Assembly: GCF_004359215.1 (NCBI RefSeq) | Contig: NW_027152031.1 | Span: 1,342,780-1,384,742, forward strand | DNA: 41,963 bases | Source: Bremia lactucae | Lineage: Eukaryota; Oomycota; Peronosporomycetes; Peronosporales; Peronosporaceae | Direction of reading: 5' to 3' | In this document: piece after piece, positions 1-10,201 of the stretch | Numbering within the stretch: the first letter of the stretch is position 1 | Layout: the number at the start of each line of letters is the position of its first letter | The notes under the pieces: model-generated | Database searches by the model: none | What the model was told of the DNA's origin: nothing | Seen by the model: the letters and a program-made list of their open reading frames with translations, nothing else | Translations under genes and position numbers: made by a program

Positions 1-1391
1 TTTAGCTTGAGACAGGTTCAAGCTAGCTCGTCATCGTATCGTCCTCCAAGACGACACGATCTTGGAGATCCAGAACCTATGAACTCTATTATGTCGAAAG
101 CGAGAAACGTCGCTCATCGAACAATAAGCGATCGCAGAAATGCAATCGCTGTCAAAAATTGAGACACTACGCTCATGAGTGTAGTGCCTCACGCCCAGTA
201 CCGAGAGAAACTGAACGTAATTATCGACCTAACACCAAAAAAGGCAATGGTCGTGGGTCCGACGTTGTTGCGAAATCGCAACAACGAGGCGGACTGTCAA
301 AAAAACGGTTAAGGGCAATAGGGGCGCAATGCCGTACTAATCCAGCAGCCTCAAGAGAATTTGCAAATATCTTGACGAAAGTTGCTCCAGACACGCAATC
401 ATTATGTGTCTCTGCACCTGGCGATGATGTGTCCCTCATTACTTTGAAGTCGAAAGTGACAAATGATTTGTTACTTAGAGCCCTAATGTCCTGTGAGGCG
501 TCGAATAATTTTATTCGTCGCCAGTCGCTTGAGGGTCGTAGGCTCAATGTTGTTGAGCGCGAAATCCCTTCAACGAGGATGACGGTGCGTCTAGCGACAG
601 GTGCATCGATAACAGTAATGAAACGCGAAGTGAGATTTCACTACACGTTAAAAGATTTACAGCACGATGATGATTTCATCGAACTGGATTTATATGGCAA
701 ATTTGATGTCATCCTAGCTTTACCTTGCTCAGAAAATATGAGGTAAGAATCAGCTGGCAGCATCGATCCGTAAAGATGCCTGCCACTTGTTCATCAGATG
801 GCCATCGTCCACAAGCGTGTGGATGTACAACGAGTGAGTGCGATGGCCTCACTTGTGGTACGGTCGTTAGTACGACTGCACAAGATCACAGTGATTACTT
901 ATCATACTGTGGAGTCAACTACCGGCGGCTGTGCGAATGCACAGGCAGCGCCGAAGGCCCACCAATCGAATAATTGGAAAAAATTGAAGACATGAATGTA
1001 CGCCTAGTGGGCGACATTCAAGGAAGATGCCGGTTGTCCAAAATACACAACACGATGATCCTAGGTCGAGTAGACAGTCGACAGTAGAAGACCCGACTGT
1101 GAAAGCGCAATCACAGTCGGAAGACGTTAAGGGAATAAGTCTTCACGTACTTGAGGAGAAATCTCCTCAAATAGTTAATGCTGAAGTGACTAGACTTCAG
1201 CATCCCGAGGGATTAATCCCTCGGCAGTCTGTGGATAAATCCCTGGAAAAAACCGTGACATTAAATGTATTGGTTAATGGCGGATCTAGAATAGGCGCTT
1301 ATACTCTTCATCTTATGCGCCTCCGAAGTAAACTCCGGAGATAACTCAATTACCTACCGTAGAACCCAAGCGGTTCTTGAGAGATCTGCAT
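1..1391. repeat. Left arm of a perfect long inverted repeat
   Basis: This segment is the reverse complement of 6765-8155; position x pairs with 8156-x without any indel. All open frames inside it recur with identical sequence on the other strand in the right arm. The first difference is at 1392; beyond it the copies are still homologous but clearly diverged, with several substitutions per 50 bp. The arm begins at the very first base of the window. The sharp step from identity to divergence suggests a very recent event (gene conversion or inverted duplication) or a misassembly at a contig end. Confidence 0.95.
141..746 (+). pseudogene. Gag zinc knuckle plus degenerate aspartic protease (fragment B)
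   Basis: The frame starts upstream of the window; the zinc knuckle has C, C, H and C at the canonical spacing. About 100 codons later lies a retropepsin-like domain. Its active-site loop, normally D-S/T-G-A, reads M-S-C-E-A-S before the conserved N-N-F and R-R-Q-S-L, so the catalytic aspartate is lost. The later L-A-T-G and D-V-I-L parts of the protease fold are still visible. The frame ends at 746, well before the following pol blocks. I infer a dead protease, identical in sequence to the one in element A. Confidence 0.8.
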
Positions 1392-1639
1392 AGTGGTAGA
1401 ATCAGGCAGGTCTGCGTACTCGTTACATAGGACGAATACGTAACCGACATTCGGTCAGCGCTTATTTTTGCAGAGAACGAACGGGTTCTCAGCAGCTCAT
1501 CGATGGACGAAAGTGTCCTCGATGTGAAGACTCGGATTGAGAGATATACTACTCAATCCTATGATTCACTTAAGACAAATCCTCTATACAAGGATTTAAT
1601 TGAATTCAGGGATGTATTCTCTGAAGTAGTTTCATGCGT

Positions 1640-2127
1640 GTTGCGAGTTACGAGAGAGTTTTCCTCTGCACATACTAGTGTACGTGAAGTGACGTGAGGC
1701 ACCACTTGTACTGAAGTAGTGCAAAGTGGTCTTCTGCTGAAGCAGTACAAAGTGGTCTTGTGCTGAAGCAGTACAATTCGGCAGTGCCCGTTACAAAGAC
1801 TCTCTTTAAAACACTTGCTTCAAAGAGGGTTAAAAGTAAACTGCATTTAATATATTCAAGTTCTTCTGTTTTTTTTTGTATTTAATACTAACTTAATTAT
1901 ATACTAATACAAAACATGCAATAAAGTCTTATCTGTCTCTCTCTTTGCGCGCGTCCAGTGCTGACTCGACCGCGGACCAAGTCGAACTAATGGCCTATAT
2001 CTACAAATGGATAAGCTTTCCGAATACTATGTAAGGTAGTATTCTCCAAACTCTATCTACCTTTAAGATAATATATTAACTAACAACCTTTAGCAGTTAA
2101 TTTCATGTAACGACACACCCCCTTACA
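1640..2127 (-). repeat. Rearranged LTR (3' LTR side of element A)
   Basis: Positions 1794-2127 match the right two thirds of the LTR at 9008-9549 in the same orientation and end in the same cccttaca-type terminus. Positions 1640-1793 match the left third of that LTR but inverted: read on the minus strand they start tgtaacgggcactgcc at 1793. The first third of the LTR therefore appears flipped relative to the rest, or two LTR pieces are fused head to head. This is the expected place for element A's 3' LTR. Confidence 0.75.
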
Positions 2128-3017
2128 GCACCCCTCCCTGAAACAGCAATCATTCTGACTGTCATTAAATAGAGTGGTCACTATAAGACCACTTAATTGA
2201 AAACGATGTTGATTGGTCAGACCCATCATATTCAATTCTATCGCATGTTTAACGAGTCCATGTGGTGTGCGAATAGTGCGGAGCCTTCGTCTGCGGTACA
2301 TGAAGCGCGGGTGACGCATTATTGTCTCTTGCGGGAGATAGGGCGTCTGCCGTAAAATCATCTTCTCCCGCAACACTAACTATTGCGGGTGCTCGTGGAG
2401 ACACGTGGAGAGTCATCACGTGAACGCGACCTCTCTTTGGCGGTCGACTACGAATGCGAGTCGGACGAGATGGCCGACTCGGGGAGAGCGAAACAGTCGC
2501 CTGAACGTCATCAGGCGGCTGATTGTGAGCCTTCGAACGAGGGGCTCAATCGGATAGTCGTGCTAATAGCGTTCGCTTTAGCATGTTTGGTTCTGACGAT
2601 GGGGATGGTTCCGCATCACCAGCATTGTCTCTCGTGCCGTCACCAGCACTCATCCCTGTGCGTGGTGATGATGATGGCGTAAGCAATCGTGATAAAAGTA
2701 CTTGTGGTACTCCTGCTTCGGTGGGTACCAGGCAACAACAAGCGAGATAAAAGCTCGTTGATGCAAACCTGACACGCGTTCATTAACAATGTTAAAGACA
2801 TTGGACGTGAAGACTGGCTTCAAAGACTTAACGCGACGCGTTAAATTTAAAAAACGAACTCCAACCGGAGCAAGATTTAAACTGCATCGGTTGTCTCGTG
2901 AGGCAGGACTTCCTTGCCTCACGTGGGGCGATCCCTGTCCGTGTTGTGTTGACAACACGAAGCGAGTAAAAGGGGATGTCTATTCCCTTTATTCGTCCTG
3001 GGGAAGAGCTCACATCA
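2128..3017 (-). other. 3' tail of element A between chromodomain and LTR
   Basis: Minus-strand continuation of the element after the chromodomain. A short open stretch at 2650-2958 looks like the C-terminal tail of the polyprotein; the remainder is untranslated. On the plus strand an open frame at 2383-2682 encodes a hydrophobic segment, but it is antisense to the element and I give it no weight. The many local inverted repeats continue here, for example at 2880-2925. Confidence 0.5.
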
Positions 3018-3581
3018 CTATCGAGATGCGCGAGGCAATTGACGTTTTGCAATCGATTTACAAGGTTCAGGAGCGCGTTTTTTCCGATGGACCTTCTGAT
3101 CCATCGGATGGGTATCGTCAAACTGACGGACAAGGCCCTCAATGTCAACAACCAGCTGGGACCGAGATTCCCAGGTCTCATGCGAAGGTGGATAACCGCG
3201 CCAGCAAACAAGATAACTCGTTCGATGCTCCTTCACATCACGGTTGTTTACGATTCGTTCCACAAAAAGCGTTGACCACCGTGGGAATTCATGGATGGTT
3301 GTGGTGGAGAAGGGAAAAATTAGAGCCGACATATGCGTCGGATATAGAGTCAAAGATCGGCAAACTCGGCCACTACCTCCATGTATTGAAGGAGAGCCTT
3401 GATCACGAGCGCGGTAAGCGTCACTCGTTGGAACAGACGGTGCAGACTCACCGTATCGAGCAGTCGGAAGACCGTTCAAAAAGTGCGTACTCAATGTTGG
3501 AGTACAAATGGAAGTATCACGCTCTTCGTGACGAGCTGTCTTCAGCTCATCGCGATTTCGGAAAAACTTCGAAATCGGCAT
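3018..3581 (-). pseudogene. Element A pol C-terminus with chromodomain
   Basis: An open minus-strand frame that carries a recognisable chromodomain near its C-terminal half: F-V-E-R-I-V, then Y-L-V-C-W-R-G-Y, then H-E-T-W-E and a closing helix with V-D-I-E-G-L-V. In chromoviruses this domain follows integrase and directs integration to particular chromatin. The frame upstream is scrambled by frameshifts, so the domain is no longer joined to integrase. Confidence 0.85.
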
Positions 3582-3995
3582 GAGAGTCTGGTCGTAATCA
3601 CAAGAATCGTTTGGGGATTCTTAAAAGGGGTGATCAGATCCGTCCGTGAAAGTAACCGCGTACTGCTGGTACGGGCGGAGCCGACCAACGTAAAACGTAG
3701 GATGCACTCGCATCCTTCGTGGCAACTCTATTCTGTACGCATTGCCTCTGCGATGCAGTACACGGAAGGCCTAATGAACCTGAATAGTAGTTTTCTACTA
3801 CCCACATTATTGACTACATGCTTAGGCAAGTTTACCGTAGACAGTAGTTATAGATCGTTAATTTAAATGAAAGAACATTTGCTCTTCCATGTTTGCCTGC
3901 GTTCCGTTTCTGCCGGTCCACTGCGCTAGCAACGTAATCCTGCACAAAACGGACTACTGATTCGCAAGCCAGCAGAAATTCCTCTGCCGACTCAT

Positions 3996-4960
3996 TTATT
4001 TTGTCTTTTTCAGTGCGCTTTGTGCGCACTGCCATGAGATCTTTCTCTTCTTCGATGTCGATTGCTTCGATATCGACATCATTCGCGTCGTTGGTAATTT
4101 CGATGCGTGATGAGCATGAACCAGAAACGGTTTTGATCGTGCGAGTCCCCCCCTTAAGTTAGAGGATCCCTCTGATTGGGTGGGTATGCGTTGTAGACGC
4201 ATGCACCGAATTGTTGACGGCGAATTTGACCATCGGTAAAAACTAGCTTCAATTTGGATACGATTGGTCGTAACCTCGAAGTATCTCTTCGAGGACGCCA
4301 TTGACGCGTTTTGTCTGACCATTTGTTTCCGGATGATCAGAGGTTAACATAGATAGCCGTGTTCCGAGAAATCGGAAAAAGGATTGCCAAAATTCCGCCA
4401 TGAACCGTGGATCTCTATCCGAGCCTAGTTCACGAGGTAAACCGTGGAGTTTGAATACCGTGTCGATAAAGACACGGGCACAGCTCGGAGCCGTGATCGA
4501 CTCTAATCCTGCAACTAGATGTACCATCTTGCTGATCCGTCTACAAAAACAAGGATTCCATTGTTTTTGTTATCATCTTCGAGAATCCGAAGACGAAGTC
4601 CATATATATGGACTGCCAACATTCTGCCGGAAGTGATAGAGGTTGGAAAGGTGCACAGGATGAAGTTTTAGGCTTCACCCGTTGACATACCTCGCAAGCA
4701 CGAACGTACTTGCGCACGAACTGATACTGGCGGGGCCAGTAAAAGTCGCGACTTACTGTGAGATGAGTTTTCTCACGTCACAATGCCCACTTGTTGGTGC
4801 AACGTGACACTCATACAAGATGCGCAAGCGCAAACCATTGTGAGTTGGAACGACGACACGTGGAGTGTCGCCGGCAACGGCTGTGTAATACAATAAGCCG
4901 TTGCATTTTGTGTATCGATCGGATGACGATCAATATAAAGCCGGTAAATCTTGATAAGAT
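3996..4960 (-). pseudogene. Element A integrase remnant
   Basis: Minus-strand integrase in pieces. At 4249-4527 the core is visible: L-P-R-E-L-G-S-D-R-D-P-R-F with the second catalytic aspartate, and S-D-H-P-E-T-N-G-Q-T followed by N-G-V-L-E-E with the glutamate. The zinc-binding N-terminal part can be seen upstream (about 4700-4960) interrupted by stops, and the C-terminal part downstream (3996-4322) is frameshifted. It is not able to encode an active enzyme. Confidence 0.85.
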
Positions 4961-5189
4961 TTATTGGATGGATTCATTAGATGATCCATTCTACATAGAA
5001 GGTCCTTATCTTCTGTGAAGGCTTTCTTTATGTCATCAACTAAGGTTAATGACGGAACACTCGTAGTGAGTGTGGCAAAAGTGGGATTAATTTCACTGTT
5101 GGAGTGCACTGCTGACTCGAAATCGGGTCGGCGTGATAACGCATCAGCGGCGACATTAAGTCATCCTGGTTTATATTCGACGGAGAAAT

Positions 5190-6500
5190 AATACTCCGCA
5201 AAGAAGGATAGCCACCTCGCCATTCTTTGCGAGAGGTGTGGGCTGTTTACGGCCGTGCGTAATGACGCATGGTCCGTATATACGATGAGCGGTCTATCTC
5301 CGAGAAGGTAGACCCTAAATTTAGCCAATGCATATTTCATGGCAAGTAGTTCCTTGTCATGCGATGGTAATCGCGTTCAGCTGGTTGCAGCTGGCGCGAT
5401 TGGTAACAGACGACGCGCTCCGCGCCGTCTTTATCGAATTGCATTAACGCGCAGCCGATTGCGAAATCGCTGGCGTCACAGACCACATGGAATGGTCTGT
5501 CTTGATCTGCAATCGCCAAGATGGGCGATTGCATCAAGCTTTGCTTCATACCTTCAAACGAACGCTGACAATCAGCGTTCCATAACAATTTCTCGTCTTT
5601 TTTTCCAAGAGACGAAAGAGATGAACTGTCATCTCTGCATAATTACGATAGTACTTGTGCAAGTACACCGCTAAACCAAGGAACTTTCTAAGTCCCTTGA
5701 CATCGACTGGAACTGGCCAGTCGGTAATTGCCTTGATCTTTTCGGGATCAGGGCGCACGCCGTGTTTTCCGACGATGCACCCAAGAAGGGTAATTCGCTT
5801 GCAGCGAATATACACTTCTTGAAATTTGCATACAACTTATGCTTTCGCATAAGTGTAAGAACCTGACGAACGTGAGTTTTATGAACTTCCACGTCCGTCT
5901 ACCGGCAGGACAACACGCTATCTGAACGAAGTGAGTTTTAAAGATCAAGCGTACAGCGACGGCTCCATCGAGAAGCTCAAGCTTTCTGTCCATGGCCCGG
6001 CTATGGACGAATACATCGTCAAAATAACGCTTCGCGATTTCTCGCACCGGCCTCAACAGATTCGTTACGCATCTGTTGAATGTTGCAGGGGCGTTACTAA
6101 GCCCCTGTGGCATTACTAGCCATTCCCAGAGCATCCCACTGGTAGTGCTCACTGCTATATACGGGATGTTCCGCTCACGGATAAAGGTCTGATAAAATCC
6201 ATAGACGAAAAGATGGTACTCTTAAACATACCGTCTATGATTACGTCTTTTCTAGGTATCGGCGTTTGAGCCGGTACCGTTGCAGCATTCAGTTTATTGA
6301 ATGCGTGCACTATCCGCCACCCTCCTGTGGCCTTTCGCACACATAAGGTCGGAGAGCTATGTGGGGAGGTTGACTCCCTTACATGGCCCGCTTTTAATCG
6401 ACCGATAAAGAATTTATCGATTGCAAGTACTTGTTCACGAGGCAGTCGCCACTGCTTCATGTCACAGTACTTCGAGCCCGGTTTGAGCTCGATCTCATGT
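5190..6500 (-). pseudogene. Element A reverse transcriptase and RNase H remnant
   Basis: At 6155-6460 the RT fingers (W-R-L-P-R-E-Q, later S-P-H-S-S-P and G-G-W-R-I-V-H-A-F-N-K-L-N). At 5748-6152 the palm: M-P-Q-G-L-S-N-A-P-A-T-F followed by Y-F-D-D, the form of the Y-x-D-D active site here. At 5546-5815 the thumb and connection (L-R-K-F-L-G-L). At 5337-5588 the start of RNase H (V-C-D-A-S-D-F-A-I-G). These lie in at least four frames, so the gene is broken by several indels. Confidence 0.9.
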
Positions 6501-6764
6501 CGAGTGCCTTAATCCTTAAGCGACTAGCTTGGAACTGTTTCAGGGAATACATTCCCTGAATTCAATTGAATTCTTGTGTAAAGAATTTGTCTTAAGTGAC
6601 TCCCAGGATTGAGTACTGTATCGAGTCTTCACATCGAGGACACTTTCGTCCATCGATGAGCTGCTGAGAACCCGTTCGTTCTCCGCAAAAATTAGCGCTG
6701 ACCGAATATCGGTTATGTATTCGTCCTCTGTGACGAGAAGGCAGATCTGCTTGATTCTACCACA

Positions 6765-8155
6765 ATGCAGATCTCTCAAGAACCGCTTGGGTTCTACGGT
6801 AGGTAATTGAGTTATCTCCGGAGTTTACTTCGGAGGCGCATAAGATGAAGAGTATAAGCGCCTATTCTAGATCCGCCATTAACCAATACATTTAATGTCA
6901 CGGTTTTTTCCAGGGATTTATCCACAGACTGCCGAGGGATTAATCCCTCGGGATGCTGAAGTCTAGTCACTTCAGCATTAACTATTTGAGGAGATTTCTC
7001 CTCAAGTACGTGAAGACTTATTCCCTTAACGTCTTCCGACTGTGATTGCGCTTTCACAGTCGGGTCTTCTACTGTCGACTGTCTACTCGACCTAGGATCA
7101 TCGTGTTGTGTATTTTGGACAACCGGCATCTTCCTTGAATGTCGCCCACTAGGCGTACATTCATGTCTTCAATTTTTTCCAATTATTCGATTGGTGGGCC
7201 TTCGGCGCTGCCTGTGCATTCGCACAGCCGCCGGTAGTTGACTCCACAGTATGATAAGTAATCACTGTGATCTTGTGCAGTCGTACTAACGACCGTACCA
7301 CAAGTGAGGCCATCGCACTCACTCGTTGTACATCCACACGCTTGTGGACGATGGCCATCTGATGAACAAGTGGCAGGCATCTTTACGGATCGATGCTGCC
7401 AGCTGATTCTTACCTCATATTTTCTGAGCAAGGTAAAGCTAGGATGACATCAAATTTGCCATATAAATCCAGTTCGATGAAATCATCATCGTGCTGTAAA
7501 TCTTTTAACGTGTAGTGAAATCTCACTTCGCGTTTCATTACTGTTATCGATGCACCTGTCGCTAGACGCACCGTCATCCTCGTTGAAGGGATTTCGCGCT
7601 CAACAACATTGAGCCTACGACCCTCAAGCGACTGGCGACGAATAAAATTATTCGACGCCTCACAGGACATTAGGGCTCTAAGTAACAAATCATTTGTCAC
7701 TTTCGACTTCAAAGTAATGAGGGACACATCATCGCCAGGTGCAGAGACACATAATGATTGCGTGTCTGGAGCAACTTTCGTCAAGATATTTGCAAATTCT
7801 CTTGAGGCTGCTGGATTAGTACGGCATTGCGCCCCTATTGCCCTTAACCGTTTTTTTGACAGTCCGCCTCGTTGTTGCGATTTCGCAACAACGTCGGACC
7901 CACGACCATTGCCTTTTTTGGTGTTAGGTCGATAATTACGTTCAGTTTCTCTCGGTACTGGGCGTGAGGCACTACACTCATGAGCGTAGTGTCTCAATTT
8001 TTGACAGCGATTGCATTTCTGCGATCGCTTATTGTTCGATGAGCGACGTTTCTCGCTTTCGACATAATAGAGTTCATAGGTTCTGGATCTCCAAGATCGT
8101 GTCGTCTTGGAGGACGATACGATGACGAGCTAGCTTGAACCTGTCTCAAGCTAAA
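6765..8155. repeat. Right arm of the perfect long inverted repeat
   Basis: Reverse-complement partner of 1-1391. It covers the zinc-knuckle end of gag, the protease region and the linker before reverse transcriptase of element A. Arms of 1391 bp are separated by about 5.4 kb that carries the rest of element A's pol and its 3' LTR. Confidence 0.95.
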
Positions 8156-8960
8156 GTCCTCCTGTTCCAAAACGGATATTGCTTCTTCTAGCGTATCCAG
8201 TTCCAAGCGGAACAGGTGGGTCTTCACGGTATATTCCGTAAGACCTTGCATGAACACCGTAATCAACGTGTGTTCATGAACTGGGTTGTTAGTGATTTAA
8301 CTCGCTAAGAGTCGTATGTGCTGAGCACAAGCTTGGACATCACGCCTTCCTTGCTTGAGTTTCAGAAGCTCTGATCGAGCTCTGAACTCAGCCCTAGGCT
8401 ATTTAAACGTCTGTTTGAGCCGGGCTTTTAAAGCCTCTAGCGACCCAGAGACATATGAATCGCGCACTTGAGGCCTAGTGCCCAAGTTTTGGCACGACCA
8501 ATTAATTTTGAATGAGAAAATGTGACATGCATTTGCTCGTCGATGGTGTGACGAGCCTTTATGGCATCGTCCAACTCGACGAACTATTTTAAGAGGGAGT
8601 CTTCTTCGATTCCCGTATACTTAGAGGTTCCAATCTTTCAGGTTCCCGGACGACGCGTGTGCGTCATCCCAGGTACAGAGGTCTGTACCTGTTGCAACCT
8701 CAACAGTTCTGCCTGTTGAGAGCTTTGCTGATTACGCAAGGCCACCTTTTTCTTCGCTTCGTCAAGTTCATGTTGTATGAACTTGGCGATGGCTGAATGG
8801 AGGGCATCACTGTCCAAGCCGGACAGCATGGCCAGGATGGCATCATTCCCTACGGTCGAACTCATTCGTTTGACCGTACTCTTTTTATGTCACTTAAAAA
8901 GGAGTAGTTATCACGCGAAACGTGATGCGTATTTCCATTATCATCTGACATGTCCATGAT
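7410..8960 (-). pseudogene. Element A gag and protease remnant
   Basis: The gag start is homologous to the intact gag start at 41644 but has a frame disruption near 8880: codons N-T-H-H-V-S are shared, then a one-base change of register brings a stop. 8638-8865 resumes the shared frame, with a possible coiled-coil helix. 7994-8266 holds the end of the gag helical domain, followed by the CCHC knuckle (8015-7974) and the protease frame 7997-7410 with its lost catalytic aspartate. Confidence 0.85.
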
Positions 8961-8989
8961 AGATGATAGAAATGTGGTTCTTGGACGGA

Positions 8990-9005
8990 CTACGAAGTGT
9001 TACCA
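8990..9005 (-). other. Primer-binding site of element A
   Basis: Two bases after the end of the 5' LTR, the minus strand reads TGGTAACACTTCGTAG. The TGGTA start fits priming by the 3' end of initiator-type tRNA-Met, the usual primer of gypsy elements. The equivalent site of element D is TGGTAGCACTTTGTAG with the same spacing. Confidence 0.6.
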
Positions 9006-9007
9006 GA

Positions 9008-9549
9008 TGTAAAGGTGCACTGCCGACTTGTACTGCTTCAGTACAAGTCCACATCGCCCTGCTTCAGAACAAGTCCGCTTCGCCCTGCTTTAGTACAAGT
9101 CCACTTCGCCCTGCTCAGTACAAGTCCACTTCGCATGCTTCGGTACAAGTCCACTACGCGCTGCCTCAGTGCGAGTGGTGCCTCACGTCACTTCATGTAC
9201 ATTAGTACGTGCAGAAGAAGACTTTCTAAAACGTTTGTTTTAATGAGGGTTAAAAGATAACTGTATTAAATATAATTAAGTTCTTCTAGTTTCTATCTAT
9301 TTAATACTAACTTTATTAACTACTAATACTAAACATGTAATAAAGTATTATCTGTCTCTCTCTTTGCGCGCGTCCAGCGCTGACTGGACCGCGGAGAAAG
9401 TTGATATAATGGCCTGTATCTACCAATGGATAAGTGTTCCGAATATTACTATGTAAAGTAATATTTTCTAAATTTTCTCTACCTTTTAGATAATATATTA
9501 ACGAACACCCTTTAAGCGTTAATTTCATGTTACCATACACCCCGTTACA
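9008..9549 (-). repeat. 5' LTR of element A
   Basis: A 542-bp LTR with TG...CA type ends (plus-strand reading tgtaaaggtgcac ... ccccgttaca). On the minus strand it precedes a primer-binding site and gag. Homologous LTR sequence occurs at 1640-2127, 40901-41141 and 41142-41593. One end contains a tandem repeat of about 28 bp. Confidence 0.88.
9028..9175. repeat. Tandem repeat of about 28 bp inside the LTR
   Basis: About five imperfect copies of a unit with acaagtccacttcgccctg and ctgcttcagt. The unit boundary contains an inverted repeat: ACTTGTACT, a five-base loop, AGTACAAGT. Copy number differs among LTRs: about five here, two or three at 40917-40990, about three at 1700-1790 and one or two at 41530-41585. 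Confidence 0.8.
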
Positions 9550-10201
9550 GAGGTTCTAAGTAGCTAAGAAGTCTTAGCTACTTAAGGCAAATTTAAAGGC
9601 TTTAGAATAGAAAAAAGTAAAAGTGCATTAATAAGCAACTTTTTTTATAACGATCTTCGATCTACTGGCTTTGATACATTAATAACACACTATGCAATGC
9701 GCCTCCTTCCGCAACGCCTAAGCATGTATTCTAACGATTGGCGGGGTCGTTTTAAACTTAAATTAACCAATCAATAGAACTAATGTCTTGTTGCGTCAAT
9801 ATTACCAAATTTGGTAATATTGGAAGTAATAAGTCAAAATTAATAAAAACTAATAATTTTGTACTTCTTTATTTTTTTCCTCTCATAGGAAATAATATTT
9901 GTAATTCCTATTATAGTAAATACTATTTATGTAACGGCACACCCCGATACAAGTGGAAGAATTTCCATGAGGAAGGGAAACCTGACGATCGAGATGGTTT
10001 TCTACGTCGGCGAGCTTCAGGTGGCCGAGACAATTTACAGAATACATTCAATCTAAAGATGTTGTGCGCCGACGAAATTAATTAATAACAACCGGTCTGC
10101 AACCTCTTACTGCGTCCACCAGTCATGTAGCTTTTTAGAAATAAGTTTAAAATCAGCCCAGTTCTATTTCGTGATCTTTAAAGTTCAATAAGCTTATCCT
10201 C
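9550..10201. other. Intergenic stretch with palindrome and LTR-like scrap
   Basis: AT-rich, with no convincing gene. A perfect 26-bp palindrome (two 13-base halves, caatattaccaaa and its complement) lies at 9797-9822. About 9930-9952 reads tgtaacggcacaccccgata, resembling the terminal motif of the first-family LTR, so an old LTR scrap may lie here. A plus-strand open frame at 9783-10085 overlaps both and looks accidental. Confidence 0.45.

Larger units (their letters stand above)
1..1640 (+). mobile_element. Ty3/gypsy fragment B (gag end to pre-RT), truncated
   Basis: Plus-strand retrotransposon fragment. In order: a CX2CX4HX4C zinc knuckle at 141-182, a retropepsin-like region (about 430-740), a linker, and at 1503-1640 the segment that normally leads into reverse transcriptase. 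The coding sequence then runs directly into LTR sequence at about 1640, so the RT, RNase H and integrase of this copy are missing. Stops and frame changes separate the blocks, so it is not functional. The 5' part continues beyond the window edge. Confidence 0.85.
1640..9549 (-). mobile_element. Ty3/gypsy (chromovirus-type) LTR retrotransposon A, degenerate
   Basis: A nearly complete element on the minus strand. Order from 9549 downward: 5' LTR (9549-9008), primer-binding site (9005-8990), gag, CCHC knuckle, protease, reverse transcriptase, RNase H, integrase, chromodomain, a 3' tail, then a rearranged LTR (2127-1640). The order PR-RT-RH-IN-chromodomain is the Ty3/gypsy chromovirus order. Every domain carries stops, frameshifts or lost catalytic residues, so it cannot move by itself. 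The coding DNA is unusually rich in short perfect hairpins. Confidence 0.92.

Noticed and set aside
2383..2682. A plus-strand frame with a hydrophobic segment, like a small membrane protein
   Set aside because: It lies antisense within the 3' tail of element A, and its His/Met-rich end comes from a simple repeat.
9783..10085. A plus-strand frame of 100 codons
   Set aside because: It spans a palindrome and an LTR-like scrap, begins at a low-complexity stretch and has no homology that I recognise.
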